This document shows, piece by piece, positions 48,201-60,200 of a stretch of DNA of 64,000 nt; positions within the stretch are counted from its first letter, which is position 1, and each line of letters starts with the position of its first letter. Location: NCBI RefSeq assembly GCF_037038585.1, contig NC_092520.1, positions 192,056,604 to 192,120,603 of the forward strand. The letters run 5' to 3'. This DNA is from Patagioenas fasciata. Lineage: Eukaryota > Chordata > Aves > Columbiformes > Columbidae. Under the pieces are notes generated by a model. It was not told the DNA's origin. It did not search any database and saw only the letters and a list, made by a program, of their open reading frames with translations. Position numbers and translations under genes: made by a program.

Positions 48201-51200
48201 TCTGCACAAAAAATGTTAACTGCCCACAGGACTGAAGTAGCGCAACACAGCACTCTGCTTGAACTTGCTGGGGCTGTTGTGGGAGGACTCAACAGCTCTA
48301 TGGGGGAGACTGGTATTTCTGAGCTGGAAGAACACACAGCCGCCAGCTCCTGCTGAGCAGGAGCTCAGTGTTGCAGGACACAGCACCAATATCACACCTA
48401 GATGTGGGCACCATGGTCCACAACTCTGCAGCTGTGGAATCCAGAAACCTGCTGAAGTTGTCCCTACAGCGACTGATGTCTACAAATAGGTAAAGCACTT
48501 TGCAGTGTTGTGGATCTAAATAAACGGCACTTAGTGAGGAAAGACTGTTCAATTTCTCGTATTTCTTCCAAAGTCCAAGCATTTGCAACACTAGCAATGA
48601 GAAAGAATGAGACATGGATTGACAGCCTGAAATTATTTTCCAGGTCTCTAAATATTATCTGTGTACAAAAAACCAATCAGCTTACACTTTTAAAGCAACA
48701 TATCTTTTGACCTTAGTCTAAATAGTAAGGCCAGAAAATAGAAGATCTTGACTAAAACAGTAAGACTTTGGCATTTTGCAGCCTGAAGAGACTCATCTGT
48801 GCATTTCTGTCTCTGTGGTACACTGCCCTAACCACGCACCACAGGTAGGACTGAACCCAGGGTGCTGTGTAATTAAGGGCTTAAGATTTATAGCGGAAGA
48901 TGAAGTGCAAGTGCAGTTGAGTCCTTTGATTATATAGTAGCAGTATGGCATTTCATCCCTGAACTCAGTACTACTGATCATGTTATATATTTTGCATCAA
49001 AAACTTTACTAAGTTATCCCTTGATAATGTTCTCTATTACTGCACCTACTGAAATAACAACAAGTACTTTTAACCTACCCATAATATTTTATGTTCCCTT
49101 GTAAAAGAAAGGGAGCTGAAAGATCTAGTAATTCAAGATCGTCTTCTGTAGATCTCACAGGAATAACACATTTGAATCTTTTTGTAAGCTTCCAGATTTC
49201 TTTTAGTGTACCACCTGTTCAAAACAGAAAAATGTGGTTTTTTAAAATGCAATCAAGAATAAATTGAACAACTTGCATTTCTCGGCTAATTAGCTGTTGA
49301 CTTCAGGACCTTCAATAAGAATTGAGATCCACTATAGAAAACTGAAAAAAAAAAAAAAGATCCGTAACATTGTCATTCTTTTTCAACAACAAACTCAATA
49401 AAGAAACAAAGATGGACATTTACCAGAGCAGATGCCTTAATATCTTTCTCATAGTCATCACTGTAGCCATTAAGTTGTATTTAGTTAGCATCACTTTCAT
49501 ATAATTTCTGCTATGATTTTACTAGTAATTTTCTTGAGGGGGGAAGAATAACTGACTTTTTGCGATTGCTCCAAAGTAACTGTTTTATTAGATTTTAAGG
49601 GAAAAAAATCTATTAATTTTTAATGAGCAGTTTGTGAAAAAGTAGCTGTTCAACTGTGTCATAATTGACATGAGCTGGGAAATGCAGAACCACCCAACTT
49701 GAGGCTAATTTGAATGCTACTTTAATTGGGGCCATGCTAGGAACACAGCAGAAATTTAATGTATTGCAGCTGGAACCCTGAGATTTTCCAATTTCAGTCA
49801 CAGGAAAAAGTTCTTTCAAATTTATTTTAAATCACATGAAAAGCTGTCTTCAGTGTCTGTAGTATGAATTGCAGAACTTATTATGGAATCTTTCTGACAT
49901 ATCACCAATTCAGTGGAAATGTGGTAAATTTATTAAATTAACACACAGAGAACAGTTATGTGGAAACAGTTCAGTAAAAATATATTATTTAATCAGCTTC
50001 TAGTAAAAGAAAAAATCAACTTCTAGCAAAAAAAAAAAAAAAAAGGAAAAAGGCACAGATATTTGAAATAGCTTCCCAAAAGGTTAGAAAACAAAGGTCC
50101 TCCAAGTACAGTGACATAGATAAAGTCTCTCATATGTTAACATACAAATTCAAGGAGATTTTAACTGACATTGCTCAAAGCTCTCCAGAATTTCAACTTT
50201 GCTGTAATACTAAGTTACAGTGAGTAAACGTATTCTGGCTTCTAAGAGACTGGCATAAAACACAGAGAACTATCAGTGGTCGGCAATGATAAGAATCACA
50301 ATGATTTCACGTACAAATAATGAGGATATGCAAGGAGCATTAGTCTACTTGTTAGCTGTAATGTTTCACTCTTCAGTTCAACTGATCTGTAGCAATGGTT
50401 ATGGATTCCCCTCACTCCAGAGTCACATAAAATTCTGTCCATTATCCAAATTTTTCCTCAATTTCAGCCCAATAGAGGTCAAACACTTGGCTCAGCATAA
50501 TGAATATGAGGATGAACAGAGTATTGTGTTGTAGGAGAACAAATTACTTGAGCTTAACAAGCAAGTAGAATCTAGACCACGTCTATCTAAGAAATGCCAT
50601 TATGTGTTTGGCTTTTGATGGTGGTCTGTACCTGGAAAAGTGCTGGGAATATTTCTAGGGAGACTTCAAAATCTCCACCTGCACAAACTTAAATATAAAC
50701 ATCAAAATAGCATGTAGCTTTTGCAAGGTTCATGAACAATGTTCTGGGAAAAAAAGTGCTAAAACATTATGACTTTTCCTTGTACTCCAATGTGATGCAC
50801 AGATAACCTCATACCTAGCTGCTGGCATTTTAGTATCTGAAGATTTACCAAGTTATACCTTTCAGTTATTTTAGGGAACTCGAGTAGAAGTAGATTCTTT
50901 TATATTTTGTTTTCACAAAGATAAGGTTAGATTACAAAAAACAAAAAAAGTCAGTTTAGAACATGCTAGAAATAAAGCAGATATCAGAGCTCCTTGAATA
51001 TAAAACAAAATAGAAGGGGTTTTGTCATTGACCCTTGTGCAAAGGACCACCTGTCTTACATTTGCTTATTCACATCTCTAGTTGAGCACAACTGAAAACT
51101 TTGTTTTGAACTTGGAATGGTACTATATGCAACTATTTATTACTTTTATTCTTTTCAAAGCATTCTTTATTAGTATTCTTGCTAAATTACTTTGTTTAAA

Positions 51201-54200
51201 GTTCAGCAGCTGAAGTTCTTCCCTGAGAAAATCTGATAAAAACCAAATCAGCCTCATGCTGCGAGAAGCTTTATTAATCTGAAACAACACTGACATCCAG
51301 AGGCTGATGGAGTTCATCATAGGCTTGTATTGTAAGAAGCCTCTCAGAACTTTTCTGCATCAGGAATAAAAATACGGGTTTTTTTAGAGGACTCAGCGAA
51401 CTTTCAAATCAGAACTGAAAAATCAGTAAGCACAGTTTCTCAAGGTACTTTTAGCAGAATCAACAATAAACTTACTGGCATAGTTTTACAATAGACAGAA
51501 GCACCTTGCGAGACCTTCACAGATGATTTTTTTTCCTGTTTGTACAACAGAAACTTTAAGTTCCAGCTGAGCTTTTCTTTCAAAATGCCTTTATGATTAT
51601 CACTAGTTACACTGAATATAACTTCAATGTACCTTAACTTCGTAGATACTCTGAGCGGAAACTGTGCCCTAAGTGGCAATTTGTCTTACCTTCTATCATA
51701 AGCAAAGTATCTTCAGGCTGTTGAAGCATTTCATCAGGCTTTACAAAATGGATAACTATTTTCCTTTGTTTCTGGTCTCGTGTAGTCCACATTACAGAAT
51801 CATACCAGGATGTATTGTGTAATTCTGGGTTTGGAGCAGTAACTGCAGAGCCTTGTAAAATTAAGTCAAAGTCACCTCCATCTGGAACTTCTTGCCTAAA
51901 CCAATTCCAAGATGAATAAGTAAATTCTAGCAGCTTCTCCTTAAGCGATCTAGCAACAAGGAAAGTAGTACTCAAAAGAAATGTTAAAATATAGTCATCA
52001 GAGTTGAAGTATATACAGGAAAAATAACTTGGTTGTTATATCAATTTAAACATTCAGAGCTGTATAGCAAATTATGACAAGATAATTAATTTTCATGTTA
52101 GTAAATATGTTACATAATCTAATCTTACCTAGGAGTGGAGATAGTCTAGTGGCTTCATCCACACACATATAAATCCAAAGAAAAACAAGTATATCAGCTT
52201 GATGTGCTTTCACTTAGGCCTTAAAAGGGCCACACAACTGCACACCACTTCAGAAGAGGGAAATGACCATATAAGCTCATATAACTCATATAACAAGTTT
52301 TATGATCTAGCATATTTTGGGGGACAGGGGAAAGAAAAAGGGCAGGAACAGAAGATCTTCCCATGTGTACTGTAAAGGGAAAAATCTGCAACTCTGCATG
52401 ACATAGTTTCTTTCCTGTCCTGCTAGACTGCACCACTCATGTATTTCCAGTTGTCGCCCACAGAGAAGTAATGCAGGCCATTCAAATTTTACCAGTATTA
52501 CCTACAACAGGCAAAAAGCCAGTAGTTGGCACACAAAAAAAAAAGCATTAGAATGATTTCTTGTAAGCAAGACAGACCTGCTGGCTTTAGGTGGAATATG
52601 AACTGAGACAAAAAGGACAATGTATTTAAAAAAAAAAAAAAAAAAAGGTAAAAGCTTGGGCTCTCATAAAACACTGCAAGAAAGTAGGTACCAGGCTTCA
52701 GAGTGGACTTAAAGAAAAAATAGCATCAACTCCTGCAGATTATTCTGACAACTTCACTTTTAAACTCAAGAGCAGCTGCTTCCACCACTGAATAGAAAAA
52801 TTCTTGCCTATGAAACCAAAGTTTTATATTCTTCCGCTATGACTGTAGAACTGGCAAACAAAAGGTCCTCCTGAACTTCTGAGCCTGAACTTTCATTCCA
52901 CAAACACAGTGCTGCTCACATGAGCTTTTTCCACCTTTGTTCCTGGATTACTATTTTAAATGGAAAAGCAATGAACCTAACATAGCAGGTCATCTTTCCA
53001 GACATACTCATTAAACTCTTCCAGCCTCTGCAGCCTGCCAGCAGATTTCCCACAGAGGCAGGAACTGAATGAATTGGGTTTGAACTAAACATGAGGATCT
53101 AAACTTCTGTAATAATGTGGATACATGACTAATACTAGATCCACGTATATCGATATTTTGCTACTTACAGAGAAGCTTTCAGTCAAAGTCTAAAAACCAA
53201 AAAGACATCTCTTACAAGGATTTTATATCCCAAGCATTATATACATCTTACTGCATGAAGGATCAAACAGGATCAAACTTGCATTGAGCGTTGTTCAGCG
53301 AGGCTCTTCAGCATTTGCAAACAACTTCAAATGTAGTAGGGAAAGATGCTCCTAAATCATGTTTCCTTCCTGGGCCACTTGGCTCACCCAAAAGAGAAGC
53401 TAAATTTCTGGAAAATCACTGCAATTAGTCCCTCATTGCAGCAGGATGGTGGTAGTAGTAGTGGGAAATATGCTAAATGAAGCCTCATAAATCTATCTGG
53501 TTAAAAGCTTGCCCTAATTCTGTGGCAAAGAGAAAACAGCGATATGCTCAAAGAGAAATGAAGACACTAACAAGTCAAGAATCTATAAAAAGGCTATAGT
53601 AATCATCGAAAATTGTGGGATAAGCATAAAGTTCATAAGGAACAAACAAAATCAGTTGCACCTGCTTATCACTATAGAGAGCTGGTAAATACATCAGAAA
53701 AGTGACAAAAGTGGCAGAGATAGTTGGTAATTATCTCCTTTTTATACTTGGCAATAAAGACCATGTACTTGTCTGCTGTGAAGATGATGAAATGCTTCCT
53801 CTTTCATTAGCAACTAAGAGAATGTTTTAACATCATCTGGATAAGGACCAATATTGTTCAAGCTGCAAGCATGCTACCTTGCATCCAAAAGCTGTAAGAG
53901 ACGAGAGTAGGGGCAATTTCATGTCTTAGTGATATTTGTATCTAATAAATCCTATTGCACAAAAAATTTCAAAAGGCTAGGAGAATGTTAATGTGCCATC
54001 ATCTAAAGAGGGCAACAGTTTACATCAGTAACAATAACAGTTTGCTTGGGACTGATGATAGGTTAAGTCAGGCAAATAAAAAGTGATACAGGATTCAGAT
54101 GATCATGAATAGGACTGTAATGTATGTCACTGAGTATTTTAACTGGAAATAGGCCATTTCAAACAAACTTTCTTTCATTTTTAGATGAATATACAGCAGA

Positions 54201-57200
54201 AATGGCATATGATTATTTGACTGAACACTATTTGATAGAACGACAAACGGTATTGAAGGGGAAATAATAAAGATATAATGGCAGTGAATTGACTCAAGTC
54301 AGATAAAAAAAGATAAAAATACCAAGATGAATGGTGTTTCCCTGAAAGTTTTGGAACAACAAAAAATTACTTCTTTGGAAGATACACTTTAGCCAAAGAT
54401 ATTTTATTCCTTCACTTAGAGACTAACACACATTTTTGCATATACCTATCTTAAAACCTCAAAACAGAAACAGGTACTGAAACACAACTTCAGTATGGGA
54501 AAACTGCACTGCTAAATTTGAAAATAAAGAAAAAAATACTGGTTTGAAACCACTCAAAAAGAGTCTGTAACCAGAACTCATCTGATGATTTAAAATTTTC
54601 CTATCTGTTATCACTGAATTTCAAGTCTTTGCTCAAAATACACTTACATTCAGCTCATTTTACACAAAAATGAAAACATGGAAAATCTAGGCATCCCAAA
54701 GCATACAGAACAATTCCTAATTACCTCTGTTGTGTGAAACACTTACAAAGAGTTGCATTTGGAACAATGAAGTTTAATAGACTGATAGAGCTTCTGGGGT
54801 TTGTAAGTTCTCAGCTTTGCTCTAATGCGATACTGTTGAGGAGCTGTGCTGTTCAGAATGGTTTTCAGTTCTGTGTTATTCAAATCCTGATGATCTGTTA
54901 ATACTGCAAAATAACAAGACAAAAAAAGAACCACGCACACCTTCTAAGCATCATATTTGGAATATGGGAAATGGCCACTGCAGGTATGTATCTTCCCTTA
55001 ATTCCCACCTTCTCTCCCCAGCTGCAGCCTCAGTTTTATCAATACAACATGTTACCACAGTCTTTCAGACAAATCACAATAGGTTGTGGGAGCATGGTGT
55101 ACTTCAGGGTACAGAAATTCAACATGTAGAAAAATCCAAATGAAAGTACAATATATGAATGTGTCGTATTCCTTTAAAAGCAGGATAAAACCAATGTAAC
55201 ATTCGCAAACTTGCACTTTTAAAATAGCTGTTACTATAATAAGTAATAGATATTATTTCAACATTTGAGCTGATGTCTCAAAAATATTTCTGCTCTTCAG
55301 CAAAAATAAAACTAACCTTGAGGTTAAAATGTTTCCTACCTGTAACAGATAACTGCTGACATCTCTGTAGGTGTGATTCAAGATCTAAAAATCAAGAAGA
55401 ATTTCTCCATTATTTTCCTTCTTATCTTCTTTATCATGTGGACACACAAAAACAGATAGGTAGGCAGATATACAGAGCAAAAAGCTGAACAAAGGAAAGT
55501 GGAAATCCTAATATTATATGCAAACAATGCAGCAAAAGGAAAAAGGAAAGTAAACAGGAGACAAACACTCGTTATCAAGACTTAATATACGTGAGGAGGA
55601 AGTAATGCATATATTAAATTGCAATGCCCATCAAAATGAACACTTTTCAAATGTATACTGTGAATGATCACGCTGACATAAACTGCTTCCATACCTCTGT
55701 AATCTTTCAGGACCAGAGCATACAAAAATGATTCTAAAAAAAACCTATGGACTGTCTGGTCCCTCCTCTGAACAACTCTGACTATACACACACCATGAGT
55801 AAACCTGAGCACTGTTCTGGTCTAGACATGAAGTATTTATTTATTCTTGACTTTTGCATCCTTTTATAAATATCCTGTCACAGTATGTTGCTAATGGCTA
55901 AGTAATAGAGGATTTTAAAAGCTACAAGCAAAGATGCAGACTATGTCCAACTAACTTCAGAGCTTAATTAACTTCTAGTTATTTTTATTCTGGACTAAAA
56001 CAACAACAACAACAAACATTAAAATAATATATAGACAGTTGTACAGATCCAATATTGATACTACTTTTCCATCCAATGGATTTAGAAAGGCTCTTTAGCA
56101 AAGAGCTGTTTAATAGTGTTTCCAGTGCCTGTCTCTGAGGAATCCCTGTTTAGAGGGAGGGAGTTACATCCCTCTGCTTTATGATTTAATATACTATGAT
56201 GAAGAACACCATCTGTGTTTAATAATTTATTCACTACTGCCTATTAAAGTATTTTTCCTCTATATGAAAGGCCTCTGCTGTGAGACAGGATACATCATCT
56301 TCCAGTCTAATAATCCAAAAAAATTCTCTAAAGCTTTGCATGTGAAAGTAAAATTACACATTTAGAAAAGCAATGTGACCTTACCTTGACCATATACATG
56401 TTACAAGAAAGAGCCAATCAGCTTTCAATTGCTCTTACCTGTAATATTGTTAAAAGTGCCATCTAATTCCAATGAAGACATGCTTTCCATATTCTGACTC
56501 TCTGCCAGATCCACAGATTCTAAGAACCTAAAAATAAATGGTTACATATTTTATAACCTAGAAAAGTCTTTCACACATATATATGACTATACATACATGT
56601 AACTGTTTACTAATAGACAGTTAAAACATTCAGACATGAATTCTCAAGCAGAAACATAAAATTCAATTGAGCCAGAAGCTAAAGGAGTATATATTAATGA
56701 TGCAGATGAGACACAATTTTCCAAACCTCTTCTGGAATTTTAAACACAATATAGTGCCAAAATAAATCTGTACTACTGTAGACAGAATTCCTGATAAAGC
56801 AATGTAGATTTTGGTTATTTAGCCTTTCCTTATATATACAATACATTTCAGTAAAGCATTTATGCTTCATTTTAACATCGTTTAAGTCTCAAAGTAGAAC
56901 ATAGGTACATCCTTTAAACATGCTCAACTCATTTGCTTAACCATAGCATTTACATTTAAAAGATTACAGGTCTTATTATTACAGTATTATAAAATAGAAA
57001 TATAACTTACGCTTTCAGTTCCTTAACATCTGGGTTACTTTCTGGTAAGACTCCTATTCCTCGACCATAACAGGTGCCACCATGAAGATGAAATTCTATA
57101 CACGAGACATCACTGTCAGCATTTGCTTGTTTTGTATGAATACTGTAAATTCTCAGAAAACTTCCAATCTTAAAAAAAATAAAAAATGGTAACACGAAAT

Positions 57201-60200
57201 TAGCTATTCACTTGGAAAATTCTAGGCCACATAAAGCTCTGCGTTTTCACTGAATCACAGAATAGCTGAAGTTGTCAGGGCCAACTCCTGTGCCCAAAGC
57301 AGAGTCACCCAAAGCAGGTTTCTCAGGGCTGTCTCCAGCTGGGTTTTGAATCACTTCACAGGTGGACACACAAAATCCTCTCTAGGTAACCTGTTTGTTT
57401 TGCTTTAGCAGACAACACTACTGGCAGAAAGGCTGATTCAGAATCAGAACACGCCTTCTTACTAAATCTGTTTCTCAAGCAGTCTTCAGAAGACAGATCA
57501 AACGAGTCAATATATTCCTTTCCTGAAGGCATAATTTGTCTTCTATATTCACAACACAGCCCTCCAGAGACTGACATGCTGTGATTTGTCCATGTATGGT
57601 CACACTCAGCAATTGACCTCATGTCCATCATCACACATGGCATGTTCTCTGTCTACGTATACAGGCAAACACATCCTCTTACCCAGATTTCTTTATCATA
57701 TCTTACAGATAACATTTTTTCGGCACCAGGACAAAAGGCAACGTGCTAGAAATTCAAAGATTTTGGCACTGTTCCTAACTCTACTAGATTTTCTCCTCAG
57801 GTACATGAGGAATATAATTCTTGTTTTGTTTAGAATTATTTTGTGTTCTCTGAAACAATTTGACCAAGTTACAAACATGGACTTAGGCTAACTTTTACAA
57901 GTACTTATTAAAAAAGATGTTATGGAGTGCTGAACATTGAACATATCTTCATAATTTTGCTTTTATTTCAAAATACCAATCCCATTATCATCCCCCCCAA
58001 AAAAAATAAAAAACCAAAACACAACAACAAAAACACAAACCCAAACCAAAGTTCTAAGGGTAGACAACCTAGAGACTTAATTATACAGTTAATTTCTCTT
58101 TGATGTGTTTGAAAAACCTTTGAATCAATTAACTAGCAATCAATTTTTTTAAAATATAACCTAAGATCCAGCTGATGGTTGGCAAGCTACATACACTCAA
58201 TAACTTGGACTTATGTTCCCTCTAAATATCTTTTAAATAGTCCTATATAAATGATAAATTATTTCAAATTGTCTTTAATTAACATTAATATTACAGCAGC
58301 CAGTCTGTTAATTCTTATTTCAGCTTCAGCTCCTGCTTTACTCAGTAGAAACCTAAAAAGTATTCCTATTAGATGAGATTGGCCAGGCCTTAGTATGACA
58401 CTTACAGATATATGTATATACGCATAAAAGCAGACAGAGCAGCATCTTGGTGCTGGAATCCTCCTCTGTATCAAGGATCAGACTATGACCATATAATGCT
58501 TGTATCAAACTGCTCTTTTAAACAATAATCACACATGAAAAAGGCAGCGTATTTTCAAAGTCACTGGGGACACAAAAAGCGCACTCCAGTCTGCACCTAC
58601 TTTGCTTCTGGTATGGAGCTCTTACCAGATTTTTAATTGATCTGCACCATTAGGGTGCTGCTTATTTTGTTCATTCAAAGCATATCAACAGGTCAGTTTG
58701 TGTATTTGGATGGCAGACAAGAGGCTCATCTGGAGGCTTTTTTTTTTCTTTCCACATGATAAATTTCACTTAATTATGTTTATTATCCAAAAATACAAGA
58801 GGCAGTCATATTATAAAACTAATCTGATGACTATGACTTAAAACCCTTAACAGAAAAGGAAGTGTTTCTAATGTTCTAATGTTTCTGCACTGCCCTACCT
58901 AGTGCACCTAGGTTTGAGAGAACCTGATCAGCTCAGGCTGAGCATAACATGAACATGGGCAGATTGCTTTAAATTTTGGGATATTCCTGCATATGGTGTT
59001 ATCTGCATAATTGCATTTGAAAGTGAGAACACTAGGTAGTACAATTCAGAGAAACATTTCAGAGGCATGTCAAATCTAGAAACAGAATAGGATAAGAACT
59101 TTTGAATCATCTGGGTTTCTCAGTCTCAGCTTATCCCAGTTAATGAAGAGCTTGCTCTAGGTACTTAGTATTACCTCTTCTCACTAACCCTTTAAACAGG
59201 AAGCATCATTTGCCAAGCTGCACAGGCTCCTCAAATGTCTGGTGGTCAGTGAACAGTCCAAACCATTAAATATCCTCAGCAGGACTAATTCCTCTCAACC
59301 TACTTAGCAGTTGTGAAGGCATTTATTTTCTGCACTCTTCTCACCTATTCTTTTCAATTTTGTTTTTTATTGTAAGTTTTTTGGAGAAGGTTTTTTGAAA
59401 ACTCTTAGCTAAGTTCTGTTTATCAAATAACCTTATGTCAATACAATAGTGCCAAGCTACTTAGTTTTTCTTCAAGAGTAATTTATATATAAGCAGCAAA
59501 AAGTTGATTATAATTGAAGAATTTCTTTCTTTAAAAAAACCCCACAACCTATGAAAAAACAAAATATTTACTGTAAGTACAAATATGAAACATTTAACAT
59601 GGGAGAGGAGAGCCCAGAAAACAAAATGTTCATTTTGCCCTCTAAACTCCTGTGCTGAAATTTACACAAAAGTCCAGCAAATTGCATGTTTTATTGCAAC
59701 AACCAACTTCCCAAGATTTATGATCACTATCAAAATGTATATTCCTATATATGCATTTCATTAGATCCCTTTTATGAAAATGTTATTATTTTATATATTT
59801 TAATATCACTCAGAACTATACTAAAAAAATGCATTATAATCCGCGTTGCCAAATATTAAAAGGTGACGAATCAAAAGGTGACAAATTTCAGCACAAACCC
59901 CTAGATCCGACTGGGCAAGTTGAAGTGCAGTTTCTGTGAATTCCTTTCAGCGGCAGCATTGCTTACTGTTAGCAGTGGCGAGCAAATGCTGGTGCTGCGG
60001 CTAAAAATGTTCCTGAATTTCTGTTGTTTGCCTGTAGTCCAGGCACACTTCATAATTTCTTCTCAGTCAAGTATATAATATAAAGTGAACAGAATGATTT
60101 ACAGAGCCATCATTACATCTAGTACAAAATCAACTCCTTACTTGAATTTACAGCAGTTCTGTTTATGAACTACCTACCTCATTTAGAGAAAGTTCATTTA

